The translations under genes and the position numbers were made by a program. Positions 40,146 through 50,722 of a DNA stretch of 64,000 nt are shown piece by piece; the first letter of the stretch is position 1; every line of letters starts with the position of its first letter. The DNA is taken from contig JABIRL010000320.1 in assembly GCA_018667855.1 (NCBI GenBank), positions 1-64,000 on the forward strand. The letters run 5' to 3'. The DNA is from Rhodospirillaceae bacterium. GTDB lineage: Bacteria; Pseudomonadota; Alphaproteobacteria; GCA-2731375. Below the pieces are notes generated by a model. That model was not told where the DNA came from. It made no database searches and worked only from the letters and a program-made list of their open reading frames with translations.

Positions 40146-41543
40146 TCAGGATTCGCCCCGGGCGGCATCGATCTCCGCCAGGACAGCCTGGCGCACGCGG
40201 TCGGACGCCTTGCCATCGGGATTGCCGGTCCATTTTTCCAGCAACGCGAAGGTCGATGGGGACAATTCGACACCCGGGCCGGGGCGTTCCAGGCTGGCGT
40301 TCAGCTTGTCGATCAAATCATCACCGGATGTGGCGTAATCGGCGGCGTCCTCGAAATCCACGATGAACGGTCTATAGGCCGGGTCTAGGGCCTCGGCGAA
40401 GTTCGGCACCACGATGTGCTTGCCGGCGGTCATCGCCTCGAACAGCCCGGTGGTGTTGAAGCCGCCAACCGTATGCGCCGCGACCATCAATTGGAACGGA
40501 TCGCCCTTGCTGACAAGTTTCAGATTGTCCGGCCAGCCCGATGCTGGTCCCAGCAGTTCGAACACCGGTTCGTAGTCCCGTGGCCGTGGTTTGGTCTTGA
40601 TCACGACATCAATATCGGGCCGCTCCCGGGCCAGACGCAAAATCGCCTGATGGCTGTCCCGGAACAGCGTCTCCCAGGACAATTGCCCGATAGCATCTTC
40701 CATGGGTTCTGCCAGGTTGGCGTATCCGGCCCGGCTTTTCCGGCGGATCTGCGGCAGACCGGTCTTGATGGTGAAGGAAAAGAACAGAACCTGTTTGCGC
40801 CCCATATCGTTGGCGGCTTTGTTTTCCCGAACATTCGCGGCGTCGCGACGCCAGGCGTGTACCCGGTCCAAACGCGGCATGCCGCAGATTGTGACGCGGT
40901 CGGGCGCGATGATTTCGGCCGCCGTTTGCACCACCCGTTCGAATTCGTTGTAGACCAGGATGCGCCGGCCCGTGAACGGGCCCCGGCGGTTGCGGTACAG
41001 ATCGGTGAAAAAATCCATCCGGCCGGGGCTTTTCAGGTTTTCCTTGTGCAAGGCCAGGAACGGCACGCCCAGGGATTCCAAGGCGCCGGCGAATTCCCGC
41101 TCGGCATAATAGCCAAAATTGCCGGACACCACGGCGTCGATGGGCATCAACCGGGACAGCACGGCCCACATCCTGGTGATGAAAGCACCGTATTCCTGTT
41201 TGGAACGGATCGTCGCCGGCTCATCGCTGACATAGTAATTGTCATCCAGTTCGGGGGGCAGAAAGGCCGCTGCGATGGATTTCACGACCACCCGATTGGC
41301 GACATGAACGCGCACGTCCTGGGACGCGCCCAATGAGGCGAGGACGTCTTCATAAAACGTGTTCTTGTCGAACATCAGCACGTGATAGCGTTTCTTGCCG
41401 CCATGATCATGGGGGCCCGGCATGCGCCGGATCAGCACCCGGAACAGGATCGCCACAAGGGTTGCTTGCCGATAGCCCGCCAACAGACGCAGCAGGCGCT
41501 CAACCGCGCTTCTGGCAACCACATGGACAAGAAAATTTTTCAT
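40146..41543 (-). CDS. Uncharacterised surface-glycan locus protein, GT-B-like (paralog of 45097-46647)
   Basis: VHTVGGFNTTGLFEAMTAGKHIVVPNFAEALDP and LEKWTGNPDGKASDRV shared with 45097-46647. Confidence 0.7.
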   Translation of the reverse strand: MKNFLVHVVARSAVERLLRLLAGYRQATLVAILFRVLIRRMPGPHDHGGKKRYHVLMFDKNTFYEDVLASLGASQDVRVHVANRVVVKSIAAAFLPPELDDNYYVSDEPATIRSKQEYGAFITRMWAVLSRLMPIDAVVSGNFGYYAEREFAGALESLGVPFLALHKENLKSPGRMDFFTDLYRNRRGPFTGRRILVYNEFERVVQTAAEIIAPDRVTICGMPRLDRVHAWRRDAANVRENKAANDMGRKQVLFFSFTIKTGLPQIRRKSRAGYANLAEPMEDAIGQLSWETLFRDSHQAILRLARERPDIDVVIKTKPRPRDYEPVFELLGPASGWPDNLKLVSKGDPFQLMVAAHTVGGFNTTGLFEAMTAGKHIVVPNFAEALDPAYRPFIVDFEDAADYATSGDDLIDKLNASLERPGPGVELSPSTFALLEKWTGNPDGKASDRVRQAVLAEIDAARGES

Positions 41544-41593
41544 AGTCGACCGGCCAACCGTTCCATGGATTGACCACCTGGCGTAATTTGCTT

Positions 41594-42229
41594 ATGAGCC
41601 CGACATCCCGGACCGAATCGGTAAATCATAGAATGACCATTTTGCCCCGCAAGCTGAGACTTTCCCTGAAACCGTCGAAGCAGCTGTTGTGGCTGTGGCT
41701 GTGGTGGGAAATGCGGGCCAGCCGGGGCCGGGCGGTCGGCATCGATGCGGGCTGCGGCCTGATGCAGAACCGCATGTTTTTCGACACGGACGATTATGTG
41801 GGGATCGACGTCGACCAGGAACGACAAGATGCCAATCAGGCCCGTTTTCCCGGCGTGCGCACGGTCTGTGCCGAGATTGAACAAGCGACCGATCTTACCG
41901 GCGACGTGGTGCTGTGCGTGCAGGTCATGCATAACCGATTTTTCACGACCGAGCGTACGGTGCCGACCATAGCCGCCATGTGCGGGATGTTGCGGCCGGG
42001 CGGCATGCTCATTTTCAACCTCGGCCAACGGAACATGCCGTTCGAGGGTGAGATCGACGCCCTGTTGCGGGAGAAGTTCGCAACGGTGAAGAAGCGGCCC
42101 TATGGCGCCCTTTCCGATCGGGAGACATATCTTTCGCCATTGCTGGCGGGTTTGATGTTTCTGCTGCCGCCCCTGCGTCTGCTGGGCGGGGCCCGTAAGA
42201 TATTCTACGTTTGTCACGACGCCCGATGA
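41594..42229 (+). CDS. Class I SAM-dependent methyltransferase-like protein
   Basis: AVGIDAGCGLMQNRMFFDTDDYVGIDVDQERQDAN and MCGMLRPGGMLIFNLGQRN; start uncertain (ORF opens at 41570). Confidence 0.75.
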   Translation: MSPTSRTESVNHRMTILPRKLRLSLKPSKQLLWLWLWWEMRASRGRAVGIDAGCGLMQNRMFFDTDDYVGIDVDQERQDANQARFPGVRTVCAEIEQATDLTGDVVLCVQVMHNRFFTTERTVPTIAAMCGMLRPGGMLIFNLGQRNMPFEGEIDALLREKFATVKKRPYGALSDRETYLSPLLAGLMFLLPPLRLLGGARKIFYVCHDAR

Positions 42230-42242
42230 TCCGATTTTGTCT

Positions 42243-43991
42243 CTAACTTTCATCGGCATCCGCCAGATCGATTTGTTCGCTGGAGGCGCCGATGCGATAG
42301 ATCGCGTCGGCATGTTCTATGGTCGACAGCCGGTGCGCGATCATGATCACCGTGGCTTCGCCTTCCAGGGCCTTGACGGATTCCTGAACTAATCGTTCTG
42401 AATCATGATCCAGCGCCGAAGTAGGCTCGTCAAAGATAAAGATATCCGGTTTGCGGACGATCACCCGGGCCATGGCCAGGCGCTGACGTTGACCGACCGA
42501 AAGCGCGTTGCCCCGATCGCCCACCTCGCTGTCATATTGTTGCGGCAACCGGGTGATGAATTCGTCCGCATGGGCCGCCTTCGCCGCCGCCTTGCAGGCC
42601 TCGTCCGTGGCTTCCGGCCAGCCCATGCGGATATTCTCCATCACCGTGGTGTCGAAAATTTCCGGTTCCTGTGTCAGGTAGCCGATACGCCGGCGCAGGC
42701 TGGATAGGCTGTAGTCGCGCAGATCGTGGCCATTCAGGATGACCTGTCCGCTTTGCGGTCGGCGAAACCCGGTCAGGATATCCACCAGGGTGGATTTACC
42801 CGCGCCCGACGGCCCGACCAGGGCCGTGGTCTTGCCCTTTGAAATGATCAGGTTAAGGCCCTCAAAAACTTCCCGGCCGTCGGCATAGGCGAAGCTTACA
42901 TCCTCGCAGACCAGATCGGTTTCCAGACCTTCGAAAGTCAGGCCGTTTTCAATATTCTCCCGGTTCGGGGCATCCTGTAATAGTTCATAGATCAAATGCA
43001 GTGACGGCAGGGCGGAACCGATGATCATGCGGCGTGATGTCAGATAGGTCACGTTGGACATCAGCCGTTGCGCGATCAGGATGAAAAATCCCAACAGCAC
43101 GGCCACGCTTTGCACATCCTGCCCGGCCACCTGCCGCACCCAGATCAAGGCGCCCGCGACCAATATAATGACCGCCAATTCGGTGGTTTGTTTGGGGATC
43201 TCGCTGACCGCTTGAAATATAGCCGCCGCATCGGCAAAGCGGCGCAGACGGTCGTGGAACATATCGTAGCGCTGCTCGTACAGACCAAACAGCTTGATCT
43301 GGCGCATGCTGTGGAGGGATTCCGTCGCGATGACGGAAATCTGCCGGGCCAGGCGAATGCGGATCTTGCCGAACCGCAGGGAATAGCCAGCCAGCCCTTT
43401 TCGGATCAGCGCCAGCAGCACAAGCGCGACAGCGCCGATCACCAGGGTCGCCTGCCAATGCACCGCCAATAGAACGCAGAACAACAGGACCGACAGAATC
43501 AGTTTGTTCACGAACTGCACGATATTGGTCATCACCTTGGCGCCGATCTGGGTCTCGTTCAGTACGTTCTGGATCAACGCGCCCTGGGGCTTCTGGTCCA
43601 GATAGGCGTAGTCGGCATGCAAATAGTGCTGCAACAGCTTGCTGGCCCAATCCTGGCGCAGGCGAAACGCGAACAGGGCGCTGAGCCCCCGATTAAGCAC
43701 CAGCAAGGCGCCCTTGATGGTGAAGACAATGGCGAACAGCACCAACAGGCCCTCGATCTGCGCGTCATCGGGCAATAATGCCAATAGACCGGAAATGACC
43801 TCGGACAAGCGGCCTTGATCGCCGTCACCCAGACCCATCAGAGAGTTCAGCAAGGGCAGAACCAGGGACAGGCCCACGCTTTCCGCCAGGGCACCGATGA
43901 ACATCGCCAGCAGCAGTACCGCGGCGAACCGTTCCCGCCCTGCGATCAGGCGAAAAAGTTTGGTGAACTTATTGGTGGCCTTATCAGCCAT
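42243..43991 (-). CDS. ABC transporter, fused permease-ATPase (exporter type)
   Basis: Six-TM N-terminus; ALVGPSGAGKSTLVDILTGF, LSVGQRQRLAMARVIVRKPDIFIFDEPTSALD. Confidence 0.94.
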   Translation of the reverse strand: MADKATNKFTKLFRLIAGRERFAAVLLLAMFIGALAESVGLSLVLPLLNSLMGLGDGDQGRLSEVISGLLALLPDDAQIEGLLVLFAIVFTIKGALLVLNRGLSALFAFRLRQDWASKLLQHYLHADYAYLDQKPQGALIQNVLNETQIGAKVMTNIVQFVNKLILSVLLFCVLLAVHWQATLVIGAVALVLLALIRKGLAGYSLRFGKIRIRLARQISVIATESLHSMRQIKLFGLYEQRYDMFHDRLRRFADAAAIFQAVSEIPKQTTELAVIILVAGALIWVRQVAGQDVQSVAVLLGFFILIAQRLMSNVTYLTSRRMIIGSALPSLHLIYELLQDAPNRENIENGLTFEGLETDLVCEDVSFAYADGREVFEGLNLIISKGKTTALVGPSGAGKSTLVDILTGFRRPQSGQVILNGHDLRDYSLSSLRRRIGYLTQEPEIFDTTVMENIRMGWPEATDEACKAAAKAAHADEFITRLPQQYDSEVGDRGNALSVGQRQRLAMARVIVRKPDIFIFDEPTSALDHDSERLVQESVKALEGEATVIMIAHRLSTIEHADAIYRIGASSEQIDLADADES

Positions 43992-44042
43992 GGTTACCGC
44001 TTTGTCCGCATGGTTTGCTGCCTTGATGGCGCCCGCATCCTA

Positions 44043-45152
44043 TCAGGATGGTGAAATTTCGCTATTGCCATGGGCCTCGGCCAAATCGGCGGCCCGCTGC
44101 TTTGCCGCCCCGTCCGGTGCGTATAGTAATCCCGTCAACAAGCGATCCAGGTATTTAATTGGCGTGCCCTTGATGGCCTGGCGCCAGCCATGACCGAGAC
44201 GCCGGTCCAGACCGCTATTGGTGTTCGTTGACGGCGATGTCGATCCCGGCTTTCGCCGCGCCACCAGCGTCAGGTACCGCGGGATCAGGGCCGAACTGGG
44301 CCGTCCCGAAGCGCGCAGGGAAATAATCTCAAAGCCATTGCCGCCATATAGCTGCGTCAGCGAGGCGCGGGAAAAGCAATAAGGGTGATAGATGTGGGTG
44401 GAATTCTGCACCGTCGAATTCGGCGTTTCCATCAAGACAACGCCGCCGGGCGACAGCCAACGGTCGATAGCGGCGAACACCTTGTTCAGATCTACCACGT
44501 TCTCCATGACGTGGGAGAACAGGATCAAATCCATCCCCTCTCCCTCGCCGGGCTCCATCTCGCCCAATTGCTCGATGGTCGGGGCGATGACCTGAACCCC
44601 GCCAAGGGAGTTGGCGAAGCCGGCGGCCAGTTCGGACGGCTCCACCCCGAAGGCCCGGGCCTGATAGCGATCCGCGATGGTGGAAATAATCAAGCCAAAG
44701 GCGCAACCGATCTCCAGAATGCGACCACCGGCAGGCGGTGCGCAGCCGGCGGCATTCAGGGCAGCGCACAGTTTCTCGGTGCGCTGCAATTCCTTGATCA
44801 GCTGTTTTTGCCGCGCCGTATTCGCCTCTTCCGCCGCTTTGGCGGATTTGGTTTCCCAAAACGCCTGGCCATACAAACGATCGTACCAGGCTTGATTGGG
44901 CACCGGGTTCATGAACACCAGATCGCAGCCCCGGCAGCGCTGATAGGGGATGGTGATCTCGTGAAAGACCAATTCCTCGTATGGCACCAGATCATCGCCG
45001 CCGCATACCGGACATTGATGGTACGGGATAACGTCATCGGCGGTCAGGGCGATGGCGGGAGCGTTTTTGGCGACGGTCAAAGGCTTAACCACCAACTCAA
45101 CTGCCAATGGCCTGGGCTTCTTGGGCGATGGCCGCATCCGGGGCCTGCGCAT
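44043..45152 (-). CDS. Class I SAM methyltransferase with N-terminal zinc-ribbon (start uncertain)
   Basis: CPVCGGDDLVPYEELVFHEITIPYQRCRGCDLVFMNPVPNQAWYD; GGRILEIGCAFGLIISTIADR; SPGGVVLMETPN. Confidence 0.85.
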   Translation of the reverse strand: MRRPRMRPSPKKPRPLAVELVVKPLTVAKNAPAIALTADDVIPYHQCPVCGGDDLVPYEELVFHEITIPYQRCRGCDLVFMNPVPNQAWYDRLYGQAFWETKSAKAAEEANTARQKQLIKELQRTEKLCAALNAAGCAPPAGGRILEIGCAFGLIISTIADRYQARAFGVEPSELAAGFANSLGGVQVIAPTIEQLGEMEPGEGEGMDLILFSHVMENVVDLNKVFAAIDRWLSPGGVVLMETPNSTVQNSTHIYHPYCFSRASLTQLYGGNGFEIISLRASGRPSSALIPRYLTLVARRKPGSTSPSTNTNSGLDRRLGHGWRQAIKGTPIKYLDRLLTGLLYAPDGAAKQRAADLAEAHGNSEISPS

Positions 45153-46647
45153 TTTGCCGGCGTCTTTGCACCAGATCCATGATCAACTGGCTGACCCGGG
45201 CACCGGCCTGGCCGTCGGGGTTGCCGATCCATTTTTCCAGGGTCTGGAAATTTGTCTGGCTCAATTCGCCGGCGCGGTTCCTGGCCGGGCGTTCAAGGGC
45301 CTTGGCGGCCAGCATGGCAATCAGTTCATCGACCGAACCGGCCCGCGTCGCAGCGCCGCCCAGATCGACCACATAGGGCATGGTCAAAGGTTCCGCCGCC
45401 TCGTCAAAATTCGGCACCACCACATCCACATTGGCCGACAGCGCCTCGAACAGGGATGTGCTGTTGAAGCCGCAGATGACATCGCAGGAAACGATCAATT
45501 CAAACGGATCGCCGCCGATGACAATCTCCAGATTATCCGGCGCCTCGAAATCCTTGCCGAAACCATCCTGCAGCGCCGCCATGGCCAGGCCGTGGTTCTT
45601 GGCCTTCACGATGACCTGAATTTCCGGATGCTCCACGGCCAGACGGACCATGGCGCCGTGGCTGTTGCGCACCAGATTGCGCCAGTTAATCCGTTCCTGT
45701 TCCGGGTCCAGGGCCTCGAACCGTTCGTCGCCGCGACGGCCAATGATAGGACAGCCAGCCTTTTCGTTGAACGACATGAACAGAACCGTCGGCCGACCGT
45801 CGCGGGATTGATCCTGACCCGCATGCTCCCGGCGCCAATCGTGCATGCGGTCCAGCCGCGGCGCGCCGGAGGCGACGATACGATCCGCGGGCGCGACGCC
45901 GGCATTGATCTGGATGCGCCGTTCGATTTCGTTATAGGTGCTGATCAGCCGGCCCTGAAACGGCATCTTCCGTTCGCTATAGGTGTATTCGTAGAACGGC
46001 TCCACGCCAGGGGTCTTCAGGCATTCCTTATGCATGGCGACCACGGGAATGCCGAAATGATCCAGCGCCGCTGAAAATTCCTGTTCGGCGTAGAAACTGA
46101 AGTTCGCCGTTAACGCGACGTCCAGGTTCAGACGCGGTATCAGATGCCGGCAGACCTCGATCATGAAGCGGCGGTAGCTTACTTTCCGGGCCGTAATGGC
46201 GGCGTCTTCCTGGCGGTAGTTGTTGTCGTCTACCAGCTCGCCAAAAAAACAATTCGCGATTGTCTTCACCGCTTTGCGGTGCAGCGCCATGACCGTGTAA
46301 CGACCGTCCCGCACCAGCGAGGACTGCACATCCTCGGCAAAGCCGCTTTTGGGCAAAATCAATGCGATGATCGGCCTGCCGCCCATGGTCGCCCGGCAGA
46401 CGGGCCGCACCTGCCAGGCCAACAGCCAGGCGGCCAGCCGGGGTAAATTCCGGCGCGCCGCCAGGACCAACAGACTTTTGCTGGCCATGACGCCAAACAT
46501 ACCTGGCTTGGTCGCCATGCCAACAACGCGGCGGCGTAGGATATGAAAGCCTGAATTGGCCTTGCGCAAAAGCTTCATGAACGGCGTGTCCCGCAGAATT
46601 CCGTGATGAATTCCATATTGGATTCGATTTGGAATATTATGGCTCAT
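45097..46647 (-). CDS. Uncharacterised surface-glycan locus protein, GT-B-like (paralog of 40146-41543)
   Basis: VICGFNSTSLFEALSANVDVVVPNFDEAAEP, FQTLEKWIGNPDGQAGARV; shared domain layout with 40146-41543. Confidence 0.7.
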   Translation of the reverse strand: MSHNIPNRIQYGIHHGILRDTPFMKLLRKANSGFHILRRRVVGMATKPGMFGVMASKSLLVLAARRNLPRLAAWLLAWQVRPVCRATMGGRPIIALILPKSGFAEDVQSSLVRDGRYTVMALHRKAVKTIANCFFGELVDDNNYRQEDAAITARKVSYRRFMIEVCRHLIPRLNLDVALTANFSFYAEQEFSAALDHFGIPVVAMHKECLKTPGVEPFYEYTYSERKMPFQGRLISTYNEIERRIQINAGVAPADRIVASGAPRLDRMHDWRREHAGQDQSRDGRPTVLFMSFNEKAGCPIIGRRGDERFEALDPEQERINWRNLVRNSHGAMVRLAVEHPEIQVIVKAKNHGLAMAALQDGFGKDFEAPDNLEIVIGGDPFELIVSCDVICGFNSTSLFEALSANVDVVVPNFDEAAEPLTMPYVVDLGGAATRAGSVDELIAMLAAKALERPARNRAGELSQTNFQTLEKWIGNPDGQAGARVSQLIMDLVQRRRQNAQAPDAAIAQEAQAIGS

Positions 46648-46791
46648 TTAGGCCAGCAATTCATCTGATGCAAGCAAAGCCTGAGCGGATTGTTTCCGCC
46701 AAGTCTGATTTTATCTTTTCCCGGTTCATGGACAGACGCCTGGGTGTTTTGTTAGGTTCCGCCGCAGCAGTATCCAGGCTAGGAAGCCACC

Positions 46792-47724
46792 ATGAGCCTT
46801 GCAGTTGAAGCCAACGCCCCCAGCCTTGATCTCGGATTGAGCAAAGACCGAATTGCCGAGACATTCGCGCCATTCGTGGCCCGGGATATCGGGCCGGGAG
46901 AGACAGCGGAATGGAGTGCGCTGATCGCCGGACGGGGCAAGAAAATCCTGAAGCGGCGCCTGCGCCGACAGTTGCTGGGCTGGATGTCCGGGGCCGGGCG
47001 GCCGCCGGAGGTGGTCGAAGGCGTCTACGAAAAAACCTGGACGCAAACGTCCCTGGATAATCTGGTCGACCCGAAAGCCCGCGCGGTTCCTTGTGTCTGG
47101 GGCCCGCAACGGATGATGGCGGCGGGACAAGGCCTGAAACGTGTGCATCTGTTGCATCTGATGCGCCTGATCGAACAGCTGCAGCCCAAATCGGTGCTGG
47201 AAGTGGGCTGTGGTATCGGCATCAATCTGTTGATTTTGGCGGCAAGGTTTCCCGACATTACCTTTAACGGCATCGATTTGACGGCGCGCGGCATCGCCTC
47301 GATCCAGGAAATTTCCGCCCAGGACACCCTGCCGCAAGTGTTGCTGGACTATTCGCCCGAACCCGCCCGGGATGCCGCCGCCCATCGCCGGATCCAGGTG
47401 CAACAGGGCAGCGCGGCGGCGATGCCCTATGGTGACAACGAATTTGATCTGATCTATTCCGTGGCGGCGCTGGAACAGATGGAGGCCATCCGCCCCCGTG
47501 TGATGGCGGAATTGAAACGCGTTTCCAGGGGTCACGTGGCCATGGTAGAAGCCTTCCGCGATTGGAATTTATCGGGCATGCGGCGCAATTACATTGTTGC
47601 CCAGGATTATTTTTCCGCCCGTCTTAGCGATTTGCCGAAATACGGTTTGCAGCCCGTTCTGGCCACGGATGATATGCCCACGAAGGTCAATATGGGCCTG
47701 GGCCTGGTGGTCGCGGCCACCTAA
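46792..47724 (+). CDS. Class I SAM-dependent methyltransferase
   Basis: SVLEVGCGIGINLLILAARFPDITFNGIDLTARGI, NEFDLIYSVAALEQME. Confidence 0.85.
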   Translation: MSLAVEANAPSLDLGLSKDRIAETFAPFVARDIGPGETAEWSALIAGRGKKILKRRLRRQLLGWMSGAGRPPEVVEGVYEKTWTQTSLDNLVDPKARAVPCVWGPQRMMAAGQGLKRVHLLHLMRLIEQLQPKSVLEVGCGIGINLLILAARFPDITFNGIDLTARGIASIQEISAQDTLPQVLLDYSPEPARDAAAHRRIQVQQGSAAAMPYGDNEFDLIYSVAALEQMEAIRPRVMAELKRVSRGHVAMVEAFRDWNLSGMRRNYIVAQDYFSARLSDLPKYGLQPVLATDDMPTKVNMGLGLVVAAT

Positions 47725-49802
47725 AGCATACCTGAGCCGTCCAGGGTGGCATGGCGGAACAGCTTTTTCACATGAACCTTGGACAGAATCCGGCTGATGG
47801 AAACCGGCGATGTGCCGTAGATGCCGATGTTTCTTTCGATCAAGGCAATTTGGGTCGCATCCAAAACAAAATTGTATTTGCGCGATGCCGGCAACTTGAA
47901 GGTTTCGTACCCCTGATCCTGGTCGGAAGCCAGATAAGCTTGAATATCATAATCAAATGTTTCCGACGGCGTTTGTTCAATGCCGACGAACAAATGACTG
48001 GCGCGGAGGCAATGAAATCTTAGGGCCTCGTCCATAAAGTGGAATAATTCCTCCGAATCGCAATCTGCTTCGCTGAGCAATGTTTGCATTGTGTCGCGGG
48101 CGAATTCGGCAAGATCCTCGAAATAGGTGGTGATGGCCTGTGTCTTGTGACTGAACAGCAAATTGTTGCCCAGCTCGCCATCGATATACTTTTCTACGTT
48201 GCCGGGCTGTCGGACAAACGCCTCCAAGCCGCTCTTATCAGTCCAAAGCTCCTCCCGTGTTGCCGTCTCGAACGACTCAAATAGCGGCGCCAAGGCCGGT
48301 GGAATGGATGATTGCAAAAGAATTTCGATCCACCGGAATTCGGACAGGCCCATTTGCCGGATGACCTTCAACAACGTCTCGAATACGCCGTCATTGTAAA
48401 ATATGGTCACCAGCAGATGCAGCCGCCGTGCCTCGAGGTAGTCCTCGTAAGACAGCGTCGCGTTGGAAACGCAGATTTCCTCGATTTCCGCAGCCACGAC
48501 AGGGTCGCCCAAGACCTCGAAATGGCCATAACAGCGTGGCAAGACCCGGTATCGCGTCTCCATGGCGAAGCGCCGTTTGCAATCGTCCGTCGCCATATCC
48601 GTGCCGGGCAAAAGCATCAGTTGGAACAGATAGATGTTGTTGAAGCCTGCCTCCATCACGGTCTTCACGGTGGACAAATGCGCCTTGAGCGAATCACCCG
48701 GCAGGGCGAGAATGATTTCGCTGTAGGTGTTCGCGCCGACCTCGGCCGCCTTCAGACCCAGATCGAACAGATCCTGGGCATCGATATTGGTCCGCTTGAT
48801 ATTTTCCAACACGCCGGGATCAAGGCTTTGCACGGAGCCTGAAAGACGCAGCGCGCCGTCGACGATCCTGGAGACTTCCAGGACCCGTTCTTTTTGGTTC
48901 TTGCCGGTGGCGACGTTGATATATTCCGGCCATTGGTAGGCCTGCCGCGTACGGGCGAGCGAGTGGGCGGTGTGCACGTCGTCGGCGTACATGCCAAAGT
49001 TTGAATCGGCGATAAACAGATCGTTGCGGCCGCCGTCATCGCGCCGTTCCTGCATCTTGCGTCCGATGTACTGCAATTCGGCGTCTATTTTCTCCACTCC
49101 GTTCTTGCGAACCTTGTTGTAGTACCCGACGCCCTCGACACAGAAGGTGCAACTAAACGGACAGCCCCGGTTGGTCTGCAGAATAGGCAGCAACTTACCG
49201 TCGAAAAATTCATCCAGGCGGCCGGAAAGGTATGGCGAAGGGATTTCCGTCAGGTCGGTCAGACGATCGACCACCGGTGTAAGAATGGCCGTGCCTTGGC
49301 TGGGTCTAAAATGTACCGAGCCGAGTTCGCGGCCCATGACGGCGTCCACATCACCCTCATCCGCGATGATGGCGGCCAGAAGATTGGTGAACGCCACCTC
49401 GCCTTCCTTGATGATGTAAAAATCGATCAGCGGATTTTCGGCGAGGTATTCCGCCTGTTCCTCGCCGTCCGTGGGATAGTTCGGGCCGCCGAAAACGATG
49501 ATCGTATCGGGATAATGCTTCTTGATCGCCTGGGCGAAGGCATACGCCAAGTCCCCATTCCAGACATAATTGGAAAAGCCGATGACATCCGGCCGTTCGC
49601 CGGCATTCAAGGCGTCCTGCAAGGCCTCCGGGTACTTAAAGATCTTGATTGGCGTCGTCAGGGACAATTTGCTTTCGGCATAAGTCGCGATGCCGCCGAT
49701 GGCAGTGGGGATGACGTCGGCGGCGATGGTTTGCTGCGTGTAGGTCAGATCCGCGAGCCAAACGATCAGATCGGAAGGTTGGGTCATGCCCGGCAATCCC
49801 AT
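47721..49802 (-). CDS. B12-binding domain radical SAM protein
   Basis: N-terminal B12-domain pattern (VIGFSNYVWN, IIVFGGPNYP), NRGCPFSCTFCVEGVGYYN CxxxCxxC motif. Confidence 0.92.
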   Translation of the reverse strand: MGLPGMTQPSDLIVWLADLTYTQQTIAADVIPTAIGGIATYAESKLSLTTPIKIFKYPEALQDALNAGERPDVIGFSNYVWNGDLAYAFAQAIKKHYPDTIIVFGGPNYPTDGEEQAEYLAENPLIDFYIIKEGEVAFTNLLAAIIADEGDVDAVMGRELGSVHFRPSQGTAILTPVVDRLTDLTEIPSPYLSGRLDEFFDGKLLPILQTNRGCPFSCTFCVEGVGYYNKVRKNGVEKIDAELQYIGRKMQERRDDGGRNDLFIADSNFGMYADDVHTAHSLARTRQAYQWPEYINVATGKNQKERVLEVSRIVDGALRLSGSVQSLDPGVLENIKRTNIDAQDLFDLGLKAAEVGANTYSEIILALPGDSLKAHLSTVKTVMEAGFNNIYLFQLMLLPGTDMATDDCKRRFAMETRYRVLPRCYGHFEVLGDPVVAAEIEEICVSNATLSYEDYLEARRLHLLVTIFYNDGVFETLLKVIRQMGLSEFRWIEILLQSSIPPALAPLFESFETATREELWTDKSGLEAFVRQPGNVEKYIDGELGNNLLFSHKTQAITTYFEDLAEFARDTMQTLLSEADCDSEELFHFMDEALRFHCLRASHLFVGIEQTPSETFDYDIQAYLASDQDQGYETFKLPASRKYNFVLDATQIALIERNIGIYGTSPVSISRILSKVHVKKLFRHATLDGSGML

Positions 49803-49804
49803 TC

Positions 49805-50722
49805 CTATTTGGCCCGTCCAGCCAAAATCATGGTGCGAAGACGGTCATCCTCAAACCGCCCCTGGGCGAAATCGAATATGGGCCCGCCTTCAAATTCACG
49901 GGCGCCTTTGCGAATTTTCAAATCAGGTACGGTGACATAGTGGAACATCAGGACCACCCGGCTCGACCGCCGGGCCCGGCTGCCAAAATGCACGCAGCGG
50001 GCGGTATCGACGAAAGCGCCATGGCCGGGTGCACCCATCAGAACATGTTTTTCATGGTCGCGGCAAACGGAGGCGATATCTCCATCATCATAGCGGTAGG
50101 CACCCCAGGGACGGCCCAGTTGTTGCTCAACCAGGGCCGAGGCATTGGCGTCGTAGAAGGTGAAGGGGCCGTTGTCTTCGTCCACATCCACCAGATTGAT
50201 GAAACATTTGACCTGGCGGAAATCGTCTCCGTCGAAATGGAACAGCTGCGACGATTTCAGGCTTTCGTTTGGCGGCGAGATATAAAGCCCCACGCCCATC
50301 AACCGCGGCACCGTCCCCAGATAACCTGTTACAGAGCGCACCACGGCGTCGCTAAGGACAAAATCCATGATTTCCGGATGCGCCTGCAAGTCATCGGGCT
50401 CCAGTATATTGGCGAAGAATGGCTTGCGTTCCATGCGGTCGGCCTGCTCCGCCAGCCGGGTTTGATATAGCGCCTGACAAGCCGCAACCACTTCATCGAT
50501 GCCCGGCAGATCCGACGGTCCGAAGGGCTGGAAGCCCTCGGCCTTCGGGATGAAATCCGCCCAGGATGTTTCGGTCCCCAGGTCCGCGGCGCCGCGCTTG
50601 TACGAGAAGTAGGTGCCTGGCGCGGCGGCGATGCGCAACGCCTTGAGGGCGGAGCCAAAGGTGTGATGGCTGACCTTCAGGCGTTTGGCCTGTTTGTTCA
50701 AAAGCACCTCAAGCCGACGCAT
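49805..50722 (-). CDS. Phytanoyl-CoA dioxygenase (PhyH)-like Fe(II)/2OG oxygenase
   Basis: SQLFHFDGDDFRQVKCFINLVDVDEDNGPFTFYDA (HxD), GHGAFVDTARCVHFGSRARRSSRVVLMFHY (distal His and Arg). Confidence 0.85.
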   Translation of the reverse strand: MRRLEVLLNKQAKRLKVSHHTFGSALKALRIAAAPGTYFSYKRGAADLGTETSWADFIPKAEGFQPFGPSDLPGIDEVVAACQALYQTRLAEQADRMERKPFFANILEPDDLQAHPEIMDFVLSDAVVRSVTGYLGTVPRLMGVGLYISPPNESLKSSQLFHFDGDDFRQVKCFINLVDVDEDNGPFTFYDANASALVEQQLGRPWGAYRYDDGDIASVCRDHEKHVLMGAPGHGAFVDTARCVHFGSRARRSSRVVLMFHYVTVPDLKIRKGAREFEGGPIFDFAQGRFEDDRLRTMILAGRAK

